From Oscheius sp. JU75 (lineage: Eukaryota; Nematoda; Chromadorea; Rhabditida; Rhabditidae): a DNA stretch of 64,000 bases. The position numbers and the translations under genes are program-made. The notes below the pieces were generated by a model. The model saw nothing but the letters and a program-made list of their open reading frames with translations. It did no database searches and was not told where the DNA came from. The stretch spans positions 6,138,001 through 6,202,000 of the forward strand of contig JASJZC010000007.1 in assembly GCA_037178855.1 (NCBI GenBank). The letters are read 5' to 3'. Positions 1-12,206 of the stretch are shown here, in pieces; position 1 is the first letter of the stretch, and every line of letters starts with the position of its first letter.

Positions 1-3000
1 TTCAGCCCAAACGCTTTGTCGTCAAGCTGTCTATCCAGGCCACTTACCCCTTTTGTGTTTCTAATATATATGTTTCTATTGATCTCCAGACATGCTCTTT
101 CCGGGGAAGCAATCATTCACAACGACAAAGTGAGGGGATCCGAGAGGATCGAGAAGCTCCTCAGTCCCAGCTGGCTGTGCGTCATCGCGCTACATCCCTC
201 CGTTGTCCCCCGCCCTGCCTGGTCAGTCGACCCGAATCTTCCGAGTCGGCTGTCGCTACTTGACCTCCGATAGAAGCTGCTAACGATGCTGCGCCTTTGC
301 ATTATTACAGTTTTATGTTGCAGCCTGGCTCAAAAAAGATTGTTCTTGGCTAAAACAGCCTGTAATCTAAGTTACTCAAGTGTTGCAAGTAGCAACCAAG
401 GTGGTTTCCCCGCTTTGTCCTCTATTACGTTTCGGCGGCTGGCGCTGACGTCGTCTTTGGAGTCGGCGATCGATTGAGGTTGCCTTCTTTCCCGTCTTCG
501 TGGAGCTTCCGTAGGCTCCCCCGATTAGGCTTGACTACAACATAAGGGAAACAGTGTCGAGGGAAAATGCTGCCAGCTAGGCACGTCGATCTAGCAGTGT
601 AGGGAACAGTTGGTAGCACACTTCTGACATAGACAGAGAGAGGATCAACGCTGTCGAAGAGCTCCTCTTATCACAGCGCTCCATATCGCTTGCTGATGAC
701 ACGACCGCGCTGCTGCCTATGTTTTCATCGGCTCGCGACTGTAACCAACCAGATTCTCACTGTGCGACGTCCTATTGTTGCATTCCGTTCCCGTTTTCGT
801 TTCATTCGGGTCTCTAGCTAGTCACTTCTGTTACCGTGCGGACATCTAACAACTGTCTAGGTCCCTCTTTCAGAGTCTAAGATTCCCTTTCTTCCTGTTA
901 TCGCGTCCCCTGTGTGTCCTAGGGCGAAAGAGATACTCGTTTGCTGCTCCGTGGCGCATTATTATGGCGGAAATCTTTGATAGAGGGATCACGGGAGGAA
1001 GGTGAGCGCTGACAGCTCTCCTCATTAGTGACAGCGTGAGGCATCTCCGTTGCTTTCTTTCCAGCGCCATCTGTTTCCTACGCCTAAACAACACAAGTCG
1101 TCCGGTTCTTCGGACCGAGAAGATTGCCCCCATCCTAGGCATTCTCACTCCGTCCAACGCCAGTACATCAATGTATCCTTCTCGGTCGCGGTCATTATAA
1201 TCGCCGACGGACGTGCGCACTGTTCCAGGACGCAGATTTCCACATTGGATGATGATGCGCCCGGGTTTAAAGTTCCCACGCAACCTCTTCTCGAGAGAGA
1301 AACTGTTTTCGCCCTTTCCCCAAGTTGGTCGGTAACCTTTCCATCCTCCCAAATAATAACCACGTCAAAAGCGCACTCAGCGCCCTCTGTTGCCGTGTCT
1401 ACCGGTCCCCAACGGAAAATGTGCATTATTCAGTTGGTTCGTTTGCGCATAGACAGCGTCGCTTGCCTTCGACCTTGACAGAGTCCGATTGCCATCGATT
1501 GACTGTCGCACCGGTCACCGCGTAGCGACCTCATCGCGAATCCGCTCGTCTCAACAGCTGTTAACGCGCCCGAGAGACTGGAGTGTGTTCACGAGAAGCG
1601 TCCATTCATCGGCTCGTTCAGAGAAACCCAAGGGGTTTACTAACTATTTTTTAGTCAGCTCCAATGTTTCTTTTTGTGCAGAAATTTCCTCTAATCGACA
1701 AATGTTCAAGATGTCGTGGCCGGATGGGGTTGATGTTCGCTAATAACGTGCAATTTCCTTGCATTTGCGACTATGAAGACCTTGGAGCGTGGCCGGCAGA
1801 CCCATCGCATTGACGCTGAGCAAACGAATACCCTAGGAGAAAAAGGCCCCGGCGCGACAGAGTCCCTAGCCCGGGTCAAGCGTTCAGATTACCGTCGCAG
1901 CAAGGTTAATTGGACCATATCGTAGGAGTTCTTGTGTCCTGGAATCAGGTGTATTCCCCCAATGTCAATCGATTAGGCTTGGTGTGTGAAGTCATCTGGT
2001 CCCTCGAACGAATATGCGCCGAGTGACTCTCCTCCCGTCGACCCTAGCCTTCTCAACAACTGTTCATGTCCTTGCTCCTCTGCCCGCTCCTCCGAATCCC
2101 CTCACGCCTAATTGAACAAATACGTCTACTGAGAAAGCCGGTTACTGAGAAGCACAGCCCTTTTAACTGACTTTTCTTTTTCGGCTTCCTTTACAGGCTA
2201 AAGACACCTTGTCGTCGTCGTATCGGTTCATCGATCTAACCTTCTATCGCCGCGCCGGTCACTGCGTCTCTTTACTGCGTGATTCAGATGACCCCCTTTA
2301 TCGTAGCATCAGCGCTCATTCAAGCACAACTCCGCTTGGACTTGCACCGGCTCTTGCCCTTCTTATTGCTCCACCCATTTGCAGCGGGCTGCTCCAACAG
2401 CCTTCTCTTTAGCCGTCGTGTCTTCTTTTCCCAATTTCCATCATTGAGCGCCTTCTTTTCAAGGTCTTCGCAGCATCGTTTGGCGACGCTCGACCTCACG
2501 CTCTTTGTTAGAGAATCAGAGTCTCTTCCTGCTTCACAGTTGCTGCCAACATCTCTGTCCTGTTGATTCAGCAGCCCCAAAAATCGCGGTTGTTGAAGGC
2601 TGCTCCCCTTCTCCACCCCATAATGTTTGCTACCAGTTTTGACGATTGCTCCGCTATCTTAAGAAGGAGTCACCGTGCCATTTCCCCCAGACGCCACTGT
2701 CAAAATTCTGAAATGTTTTCCCTTCGAATAGTTGTTTAGAAGTTGCGAGTGGTTCGTTGGGCTGCGCCCGAAGTGAAGCACCACATTCATTCACAGCCGC
2801 ATCACTCTTCGCAATCTGGGGCCAGCGCGCACAGCTCTCTTGCAGTAGAAACCAGTTCCATCGACGTTCGTCCGCGATTCGACGCGTTCCATCCATCTAT
2901 TCATCCTTCTATCTGCCCCCTACTGTGTAGCTCTCCTCCCTCTCCGTGTCTTCTTGTGTGCTCTCAACGCCGCACCGCTAACCGTTGACATCACAGCGCC

Positions 3001-3184
3001 GCCGTTGTGCCGATATCGTTTTTCCCTGTACCTCGGACGAGAAAGATAGCAATGTTAGCGTTCCGACTTCGGGCTGCTTCTGATACTCTCTCCACATTCT
3101 TTGCTCTCGCTCTTTCTCTCCGATTTGCCACTTACGATCGATGTATTGCAGGTAGTGGCTTGATGTTTAGACGAGTCTGAACGA
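1..3184. other. Upstream non-coding region, no supported gene
   Basis: I see no reading frame here with domain-like composition or a consistent splice pattern. The open frames are short, overlap on both strands and look like chance in GC-rich, pyrimidine-rich DNA. Acceptor-like pyrimidine tracts ending in AG lie near 2195 and 3150. The second lies 34 nt before the start codon of the zinc-finger gene and could be a cis or spliced-leader acceptor. An in-frame TGA at 3161-3163 shows that the coding frame does not extend upstream of 3185. The stretch is most simply promoter plus 5' leader of that gene, perhaps with the edge of another gene at the far left. Confidence 0.5.
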
Positions 3185-6100
3185 ATGCAAGCTATCAGCG
3201 GCAGTCAACAGTCGATGATGCACCGACTGCTCACACAAGCCAACACGACACCGGCTTCGGTAATTGTATGCAGGGATTAAGGCTGAGCTAACTGTTTTTA
3301 GAGCCGATCAGCCATTGAAGACATCGCCAATCGTTTGCACAAACAGAACGGCAATGCTATGTCCTACTTGGTAAATTGACTGCCATCGATAACTCCAATA
3401 CCCATTGTTTTCAGGACGATGGCTATTCAAATGGTGTCAACGAGATTTCTGTGGGAAACAACACACCGACAATGTGCCTGACGTGTGATGATTGTGGTAT
3501 TGTGAAGAATAGTACAGAAGAGATGGAAATCCACATCAAGACCGAGCATCTGAATTGGCTGCCATTTCAATGTCCTATCTGTCTGACTACAAGGGCGTCT
3601 GATGCCCAGATGAGAGAACATCTTCACTCTTCTCACAAAAAGACAATGAACAAGGTATACTGTTTACAAAACGTCTTATAACAAGGAGTTTAGTTCATAT
3701 ACGTGGACGATATGGCTTCCAAACGTCAATTGCAAACCATGATGGATCGGGCGATCAACTCCTCAGTCTCACGAAAAATTGCTCGGATGCCGGTCTCCTC
3801 TAACACAATTACCCCGGATTCTGGTTATTTATCCCTGAATAACGATGACAAACCAGAAGTGGTTAGTACATGTTTCTTTGCTTTAAAACACTCAAATTCA
3901 GAGAGTAGCATCATCCGACCCTTCTGAGTCACCTCCCGCTGAACCATCTCCCGGCTTTACGGCGAATGTTGTGAAACCAAAACGATCGCCGAAGTTTGAG
4001 TCGTCCGGCGACACAAATACCGATGCCCTTTTGGCCAGCATCAGTCGAGCCGCCGTCGAGGGCGAGAACGAGAATAATCTGGATGATAGCTTAGCCAACA
4101 TCTTCTTCAACGGGTATAAAAATCTCAAAATGGATATGGAAGAGCATGATGATGGAATGGAGGAGAATGACGACAGCGTACTTGAGAGCCTTGTCAACCC
4201 AATGTGAGTGTTAAGGTTCCACGAAATTCAGTTATTTATTCAGTTCCGTTCTTGACGATGTGGCCGCTCTGTTCGGTAATCAGGATGGAAAGATTGAAGA
4301 CCATTTCACTATGAACGGTGACAAGAAAGGCAGCTCCAAGATTCCAACCAATCAGTAGTTATTACTTTTAGATAGTCACAAAGTTATTTTTTAGAGTCGC
4401 AAAGAAGCGTGTTCTTGGAGAATGCAGCAAGTGCAACAAGCCTGTGACTGCCGGAGCCAGACAGATGCACATGTTCTTCCATTTGGCTAAGGACCACAAA
4501 GTAAAATCATTTTTCTCAATTATTCACTTACATATTTCAGACATTCCGATTCCGCTGTCTCTTCGAGGGATGTAATACTGAGCACTACCGCAAAGATCAA
4601 ATGGAAAACCATCAATCGAAGGTCCACGGCAAAATCGACCCGGATATGATGGAGGATCGATCTCTCGAGCTTTTTACTCGTTGCCAGGTAAGATTTATTT
4701 TTGTTCCTATTAAGCAGTGCCATATTCATCGGTGTTGTAACCTATTCTTCCATTTGGCATGACCGTCGTGTTGTAGTTGAGACTTTCAGGAATTGAATCA
4801 CGAGCTATTCGTGGCCAACAGATCCATGATTACGCATCACCAGAACGCTCAGGTTAGTTCTCAGGCAATGTTCTAACCTCAATCGTTGTACGTGTGCCCT
4901 ACTTAGTGACTAACAAAATAACGTCTTTGTCTTACCAACACTGCCTGAGAACTAACGCTCTGAACTTCACGGCTTTACTTTTACCATTGTCTTATCGGGT
5001 TGTTTAGGATCTCTCAATGGAACTACTCGGAACCAAGAACGGAAGTACTCCTGGTCCTACGGCTGCCAAGGCTGAAATCGCCTATCAGCAACAGAATGCC
5101 CAGAAGGAGAAAGACAGAGTAAAATTTGAAGCTAATACTAAGTCATTCGTGATTTTTAGAAACTGAACCAGGGAGCGAAAGACTCTGTCAACAGAATGGT
5201 TCCGGACGAAGAGCATCCGCTCGAGTGCCGATTATGCCACAAAACAATGCAAAACAGGGTAGGCAAACTGTGACAACGACCAACAAAGGGATCTTTACTC
5301 AGATTCGTGGATTCCACATCCTGTGGCATTTGGCCAAAGACATGGGCATCATGCGCTACATCTGCAAGTTCTGTGGATTCGCTCATGACCGCTCGCAGTC
5401 GGTCCAGACCCATGGAAAGAAGGAGCATGGTGCTGATGATGTGGTTCTCGACAAAATTCAGGTATTATTGTTAAATTTTTTTAAAATGGCTCCTTTTAGG
5501 AATACCAGGCTGAGGTCAACGACATGTCCGAAAAGTGCTTCGGCTTCCAGTCGTCGTTTGCCCAGGATAACAAAAGAAGAAGCAAGATCCCTGTGATTAT
5601 CCCTACTTCAAGTAGTAAGATTGCAAAGAAGAGAAAGCTTGATGATGGAACTGCTGAGCCGGGAGCAGAAGTAATACTTGAACATTGTTTTTGCTCTAGC
5701 TACAATTTAGTGCGACTCGGAAGAAGGAAAGTCGGGCGAAGAGACTCCTGTCGAGGAGGAAGATATGGAGAATGAAGATCACGAGGAAGAGGACGAGGTT
5801 AGTTGAATGAGTTTGATTCTAAGACATCCAAAAACGCCCTCCGTTTCCGCTTATATTTTCCTTGCTTGCGCTGAACTAACAAGAACCGTTTTAGCGATGG
5901 CGAGCAAAGCCACGCAACCCACAATTCTCACGGGTATGACGCGTGTTGTGATGTTCTAGAAACTAGTATTTAGAACATAGTAAAAAAAGTTTGCCCATAT
6001 TATTAAACTGCATGTCCACAGGTACTAAATGACTTCTCCTAGGAATCAAAGCCCGTCCGCAAACGCAAGAGCATCCGATCGGCCCGATTCGGCACTCGTC

Positions 6101-6791
6101 GTCCGCCTTCGAAAAACAAACGACTTGAGATGTTGAGGTTGAGGGAGGTGTGTGAAACCTTTTAACCCTATTTGTGCCTGATTTCTCAAATTCCAAACAG
6201 AAGTGAGCTCACCAAATATCTTACAGATAAGCATGCTTCTTGGAGGAGCTCAGTATTACAAGAAGAAGGGCAATGAAGCTTGCGGCTGCTTGAAATGTGG
6301 CAAGTTTGTCTCGACTCGTCTAACGGAGCATGCCTATGCCCACATCAACGAGAAACTCTTCATGTGCCGTGTCTGTGACTACGTAAGTGGTATTTTCTAC
6401 TTTCGAAAATGCGAAATCTTCAGGGCCATCAAACCAGAGACGTTGTCGTGAAGCATATGGCTGACAGACATCCAGGAGCTGATGAGAAGCCAACAGATAA
6501 TCGTCTCAAGTTTGCTAAGGAGATTAAGCAGTCTATCCACGACTGTTTCACCAGCATCTTTATCGATGCTCCTATCCCAACAGCTGCCGACATTGAAAAG
6601 TTGCGCACAGGAACCACTGTCAACATTGCCGGGCTCACTGATCAGGTACCTTTTGCTCCTCTAGTGTAATTCATGGAATGAGTTTCTAGGAAAGTGACGA
6701 TCATGCCGATGACGATACTGCTGATGACGATGATGATGAGAAAGACGGTGGACTCGAAGTGGAAGAAGAACATGAAGAGGAACAAAACTAA
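3185..6791 (+). CDS. Multi-C2H2 zinc-finger protein, 843 residues, 19 exons
   Basis: All exon phases close: 3185-3259, 3302-3370, 3415-3654, 3694-3861, 3902-4203, 4244-4354, 4395-4500, 4541-4687, 4790-4852, 5008-5118, 5160-5258, 5303-5461, 5500-5670, 5711-5797, 5895-5933, 6043-6147, 6227-6382, 6424-6645, 6690-6791. Around eight C2H2-type fingers are visible. Two lie near residues 72-122 (CDDC...HIKTEH and CPIC...HLHSSH). Two follow in exons 7-8 (CSKC, CLFEGC...HQSKVH), two in exons 11-12 (CRLC...HILWH, CKFC...HGKKEH) and two in exons 17-18 (CLKC, CRVC...HMADRH). Basic runs (KKRK, RKRK) look like nuclear localisation signals and the C-terminus is acidic. A nuclear DNA-binding or chromatin regulator is the likely role (inference). 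It lacks the glutamine-rich region of C. elegans MEP-1, so I give no name. ATTAAA at 6849-6854 may be the polyadenylation signal. Confidence 0.86.
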
Positions 6792-7309
6792 TAACAGGAA
6801 AAGAAACGTGTACCCTCTCCCTTTTTAGAGAATAGAACCTTTGGTTATATTAAAAGTTTTCATAGAATCTCAATGACGCTTTGGTAATGAGGAAAAGTGT
6901 TCTAGACTATTACGCTTTACTATTTTATATCCGGTTTTGTTTTCTAAACACCCCGAGCAGACCTCATTCAAATTATGTTTTACGTTGTATTATTGTTGTC
7001 ATTACATCATCCCGACTGCCCTCATTTAAAGTTTTCGGTTTATTGTGATCCACGTAATGCCTTATTACAAGCTGGATTTTTTGTTTATGTCACGTGTATA
7101 CCATAAATAATCTATAATAAGTTTTTTTGTTAAACCCGCGCGTTATCGGTTTGGCAATTGAAAAAACTTCAATAGCTTTTGTGAATCAACTTCGCATTTC
7201 TTCACATGTGCGTCAATCTACTGGATATATTAGTGTATCATGTCTGCTGGGATCGTTCCATTTTGTGAGGATCTTTTGACGCCAACAATGGAAACGGTTA
7301 CCAATTTCT
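6792..7309. other. 3' UTR and short intergenic interval
   Basis: This AT-rich stretch follows the zinc-finger stop codon. It has ATTAAA at 6849-6854, then T-rich DNA, and leads into the possible small gene on the same strand. I see no RNA gene or repeat in it. Confidence 0.5.
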
Positions 7310-8073
7310 ATGACAAAACAGGTGGTTGTTGTTTTTTTGTTTAATTTTTAATTTTTTTTGCTTATTTTCAGTGCTTCTGCTTCGATAGTCCTCGAGCTTC
7401 GGAGTCTTGTCCTGTACACAATGTTCCTACGGTATGTTGAATGTTAAAAATAAGCAGACTTTTTATTGCAGAAAACTACCATGCTATCTCCTACCGTTAA
7501 AAAGGCAGGAGAAGAAGAACAGATGAAATTTGATGACCTGGCTATTCAACAAGCTGACCAACGATGTGACACAAGTAAGTTAGACTTGAAAGTGATTAAC
7601 AAACTTTTGTAAAAACTTGACATTTTATACAATGATCAGCCGTCTACGACGTCTTCGCCGTCCCTTAGTCTTGGCTTAGCATTGACAACTGGCGGCTGCG
7701 CCGCTTCTCCAATAGTCTAAGTCCCCAAGTTCCTCAAAAACTGACTTATCAACTTAATTCTTGACATGCCATGACTTGCCAGCTTTTTTCTCGTGGTGAA
7801 GCACAAACGGACGGACACCATTGCACTTTAGGTGTAGAGAGAGAGGACATGTTGTGTGGAAGGTTAAAGCAAAATTTTTTCGGGCCAAGACGTATTTCCA
7901 CATGCAATTCTTGGCTTGCAAAATTTGCGAATTAGCCGTGTTTGTTATGCTCAAATGTTCGATATTTTAAAATAAGATTTGAGAAACAAGCTGTTTTAGA
8001 AAACCTTCTCATTCACGTCACCTCTGCTCCGCCTGCTGATTACCAAAGAATCGTCGGAAGAGTAAAAAAATAA
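7310..8073 (+). CDS. Possible small gene, 82-residue protein of unknown function
   Basis: Four exons join in frame: 7310-7321, 7372-7431, 7472-7574 and 8000-8073 (stop TAA). The protein begins MTKQ, is cysteine-bearing at its N-terminus (CFCFDSPRASESCPVHN), acidic and glutamine-containing in the middle, and ends DYQRIVGRVKK. It has no signal peptide, membrane segment or domain I recognise. The acceptors are strong (TTTTCAG, TTTTATTGCAG, TTTTAG) and the third donor is a good GTAAGT. The first donor (GTGGTT) is weak, so the first exon and start codon are uncertain. A longer ATG frame at 7240 does not splice in phase with exon 2. The third intron (425 nt) is long for this region. It could be real, a fragment of a larger gene, or chance. 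Confidence 0.42.
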
Positions 8074-8543
8074 CTCCACTTCCAAGTAATCGATCTCGTC
8101 ATCTTTCTGTTCAATCTATGACTGGCTTTTAAATCGTCACCAATAAGGTTGTTCATCAAGGTTTATTCATCGTAACGTCTATATCGTACAAATATTGTCG
8201 GGAAGGGTCAAAGTCATAGAAAAGAATTGAGCGAGAGAGAATAGAAGTCAGCATGGCAAGTGAGCACCGAACAGGAAAAAGGAACGATGACACGTCTCAT
8301 ATACGGATGAGTACAGTTGAATAGTTTCCCAGCATTTTGAACACCTGCGTATCGTTTGAGGCTAGGGCAATTTTGTCAGAAAACACAAATTATAAGTTAT
8401 AACATCAAAGACCGTTAAGCTAAAATAGCAGATTTTCCCACTATTATATTAATAGACTCTATTATGACACTGCAATTTATACTGCTTCCTAATACACTAA
8501 TTCGCGAGTCAGATAGAGAAGAGTGGTAGGAAAAATGTCGGCA
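8074..8543. other. Tail-to-tail interval between convergent genes
   Basis: The interval separates the stop codon of the small plus-strand gene from that of the minus-strand FERM gene. TTTATT on the plus strand at 8162-8167 reads as AATAAA on the minus strand and would give the FERM gene a 3' UTR of about 380 nt. No other structure was seen. Confidence 0.5.
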
Positions 8544-11500
8544 TTACATTACAAGCGGTGCTTTACGGCTGGGATACGGCGGTGGAGGTGGCAGCACAAC
8601 ATTGCCAGAAGGTACAGCATTCCGCAGCTGGCTAGGATAGCTGAGATAGAAAATTCAGCAAACTTTATGAGTGTTTCTCACCTTGGTTGCATGCTCGAAT
8701 GTCGATTACCGTACAGGTAGACTGAGCTGTCTACCATGTAGTCGCTTCGGTACATCGGATTTGTTGCTGGCAACGTTGGTACTGTCACAGGAGCCGTTTC
8801 AGATGGTAGATCTAGACAGCTCGATGGACGACGAGCATGTGTCAACCCGTGTTGCATGCCATCTTTCCAAAGACGATGCATGAAAGGAAACTCTCGCAGC
8901 TTCTCAGAAGAGATGCTCTCATCGTCCAGGAAACATCCAATGTCTTTGGAGGAACTGAACTGAAGAGGTGTGGCTGAAGCTGGTGGGAAAGAGGCTTGTC
9001 CACCAGGAGTCTCTGCAGGAAGTGGACACGAGTTGGGTGGTACTCCGTGGCTGCTAAATGATGCTTGTGCTCAAAGATATTAAATACTTACCACGTTGGT
9101 TGGTAAGTCATTTGGGGCACTGCTGCTACAGCTCTGTCGTAGGCAGGTGGATCTCTTGCTTTCGGTCGAGTCCCATTCATCGACTGTGCGTACTGAAGAG
9201 CCGGAGCTACGGGATAGTCTTCCGTCGGACTCTGAATAGTGTATGATGCTAATGCAAAGCAGATTTCTTACATTACGTTGGTACCCACTGACCACATGAT
9301 AATGAGCAGGCATAGAGCGGACTCGGTTGATGCTAGCTGCTTGCCGACTAGCGCCAGAGTTTGTCCTCTTCGTGAATAGACGCCCTCCACCAGTTGCTGA
9401 TGTTGGTGAATCCATTAGGACGGCAGAAACTGACGGATGAGACCATAGCTAAAAAAAGCTTGGTTTAAAAAAACTTTAACGCTTACGTCTGAATCGATCT
9501 TCGGTTCACTTCTGGCTTGTCCAGGTTGCATGGAACTCATCGAAACTCCCGGCTGGTACTGATAGTAAGTTGATGGGATTGCACCAGCAACAGTAGTCCA
9601 GCGAGGTTTTCCATTAGGAGAAACAGATCGCTGTACAACCATCATGTTCGGAAGATGTTCAAGATAGCGAGTCGTCGATTGCGCCCTCAAATCATGAAGA
9701 GACATCGAGGATGATGGCGGAAGTTGAGGCCTCAGTGTTGAATCTGCATCATCGGATCTCCCATAGACAGCATCATGATGGTAGTTGCTGTACATCATCA
9801 TTTCAGGCAGAACTTCATGAGACTGCTGGACAGAATCACTGCGAGATCCGTTGGAGGAAGTGTACTGGTTCTCTGGCACATAGGCTCCATAATGGACAGC
9901 TGAGTGGATCATGTGAGTGTAGGGATCGTGTTCAAGGTGTTTCGAGTTGAAATTGAGGTCAAGCTGTCGGCTACCAACAGAATCAACAGTTTGAGAAGCT
10001 GAATCGACAGAAGATGGTCGACTGAAAACATTTTTTAAGTTTCTGCTGTAGTGAATGTACTTACGCACTATCAAAAGATGGTGGAGTGTTTGGACCTGAC
10101 TCTTCCATGACCTCCGGCTTTTTTTCACTGTTCTCACTAACTTTGCTGGACTGACTGGCTGCTCTGTCTTGTCGAATGCTTTCCAGCTCCATTTTTTCAA
10201 TTTTCAACTCCAAGTTAGAATCCATCTTCACCCTAATCCTCTGCTTCGAACTGACTGAGCCATGAAGACGGTCACCACTACTACAAGCAGAATCATGCAG
10301 CAAAGAATCAACATCTGTAACAGCGATTTTAATCATTTGATCAAAACTGGATCTACCTTCCGTGGTGTGAGCGCCGGTTCCAGACGACGTCGACGCGCGA
10401 TCAACGCTTTTCTCCATGAAGGGCTGCTGATAGCTGCCGTTGACAATAGCTGATTTATGGGACAGAACCAAAAGCGTTTGATGAACAGATCGGCACAGTT
10501 CCAGCAAGTAACTGAATTCTTCAGTTGTATCATGGAAAAAGGGGACTAATACCGAGCCTTGTGTTCCGTCTGAGCGTAGAGAGACATTTTGGTACCGTCT
10601 GAACCAACAATGCTGATTTTTTTCCGGTCGAAAGATAGCTTTGTCACTTTTTTCCAAGGCAAAAATCGGAGAGGAACTCGTTCGCCGTCTTCTCCCACAT
10701 CACACATTTCAATCCCTCTTAATAATATAGGGTGAAAGGTTCTAGAAAAGATTCGATACCTTGCATTGATCCCCAAAACCGCATTTTCCACATTGTCCAT
10801 CTTGTGACGTCGAAGCCCGTAGAGGTGGCAGTTCAAGGCGAAAGGAGATCTGCAAAGGAGATATTTCTCTCGAACAGTAGACAAACACACCTGCTGGCTT
10901 CGAGACAAAAATTGGTCATGGCGTCTTGCTTCCTCATTGTTTTCAGATCTTCGGACACTGCTGGCATGTTCTTTCCGATGTAGTCAAGACCTCGATCCGC
11001 TATCACCCACATCGGAAAGTATTGTTCTGCTCGAAAATAGCCTCCAGGATTGTCGCCTTTGTCAGCTCGCAACGCCAGAGCTGCCATCTCCCAGCATCGT
11101 TCTTCGGACACGCAATGACTGCTTGACCATTGATCCAGAAAGTTCTCTTTCAACTGGAGGTAGTACTGTTCTAGTGCCTTCTCATCTCGGGTCCTGAGCA
11201 TTTGAATATTCCCATTTGAATCTTTCCTCTTTTCTCGCATTGCATAGTCGTGGAATGCGGTGGCGACGAGTTGCTATTGATATGTCGCCCGGTGCGGCGG
11301 ATCGGACGCAAAAGTGAAACAATTGAGAAATGATTAGCCACTTGTGATTTATGGGGAGAGAAGAGAAGCGCCATCCGTTACGTGCATGATGAATCAAAAA
11401 CTCACGATAGTCGATCGTTGTCAATGTAGACGCGAACGCGAAAATAGAGCACCAAGATGGGTCGGTTCTCCGTGCTTCGATTGTGCTGAAAAGACAATCA

Positions 11501-12206
11501 GTTTCATCGGAACACAATGCTGTCTCGTACTTTTAGGTGTGCCCTCGCATAGCCTTGAGCCTCAAATTGCAATCATACGATATAGGGCTGACGGTCGTAT
11601 GCATTTCTAATGTGCGCGCAATAACATTAAGTGTCTCTGTTGCAACTAGTGAGATCATATCAAAATAAGTACTTACCCAGTTAGCAAATCTCGGCTGTTT
11701 AGGAGCATATTTGACAATCTTCTGTGCGGGATCCAGAAAAAAGTACTCGTGTCGAGGTTGATCGTTGCCTGGAAAACGGAAGACTTTGTCCTTGGAGCAA
11801 TAAACGATAGACCTATGCCTTCTGTAGGTTGTCGTAAAGCGAGGCCAAAGAGCTTATCTTCGGCTATCTCTAGTATTTCGCCGCATTTCCACAGCACGTG
11901 ATGTACTCGCGTTTTTTGCTGGAAAACAACATTCTAATTGGTAAATGGAGTAAGTCTTACATTTACAGCTATTACGAGGCTTTCTTTGGACAACGTCTGA
12001 ACAGTCACGTAGCATTGTCCCGGTCGGACACTGTGAACCGATGGCAGGAACACTGCCGGGCCTTGAAATTGTGCACATTAGATTGAACAAAAATAACAAA
12101 AACCTGTGCTACTGCTGCTCGACGGCTGTTGCAGATGGTGTGGTAGTCGCGAGCTACCGGCCGCCAACGACCTACTCGAGCTCGGCGTCGAGCAGGACGA
12201 GTCCAT
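8544..12206 (-). CDS. FERM-domain protein, FRMD6/Willin/Expanded type, about 940 residues, two PPxY motifs
   Basis: Exons in order: 12104-12206, 11961-12061, 11677-11918 (with a frame problem, see 11784-11812), 11406-11485, 10891-11193, 10760-10849, 10553-10717, 10065-10511, 9487-10021, 9272-9448, 9092-9231, 8682-9053, 8544-8640. A serine-rich leader is followed by all three FERM lobes, about residues 50-375: F1 (GQCYVTVQTLSKESLVIAV ... EYFFLDPAQKIVKYAPK), F2 (RPILVLYFRVRVYI, YYLQLKENFLDQW, YFRAEQYFPMWVIADRG) and the PTB-like F3 (LPWKKVTKLSFDRKKISIVG). The YFP-W-V motif in F2 resembles FRMD6 more than the phosphatases PTPN14/21, and no phosphatase domain follows. The long, mostly disordered tail carries PPAY (9139-9150) and a proline run ending PPPY (8574-8591), ligands for WW domains such as those of YAP/Yorkie. 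A membrane-cortex Hippo-pathway scaffold is the likely role (inference). TTTTTCAG ends 3 nt before the ATG. Confidence 0.88.
11784..11812 (-). other. Possible 29-nt intron or 1-nt frame error in FERM exon 3
   Basis: Exon 3 (11677-11918) is 242 nt, but both flanking introns are phase 0, so its coding length should be a multiple of 3. The upstream half reads LFGLALRQPTEGI in one frame and the downstream half reads VFRFPGNDQPRHEYFF in another. Both halves are clearly FERM F1. Removing the 29-nt GT...AG segment here restores the frame exactly (213 nt). A single-base sequencing error would do so as well. Confidence 0.45.

Noticed and set aside
870-1478. Overlapping 160- and 142-codon frames on opposite strands
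   Set aside because: Mutually overlapping frames in GC-rich DNA without domain signal or exon structure.
3185-6791. Identity of the zinc-finger protein as MEP-1
   Set aside because: Length and finger number are similar, but the long glutamine-rich region and the sequence around the fingers do not match.
11182-11374. Minus-strand frames between FERM exons 4 and 5
   Set aside because: The FERM F2 lobe is continuous only if this stretch is spliced out from 11405 to 11194.
8544-12206. FERM protein as a PTPN14/PTPN21 (Pez) phosphatase
   Set aside because: PPxY motifs fit, but the F2 lobe matches FRMD6 better and no phosphatase domain follows before the stop.
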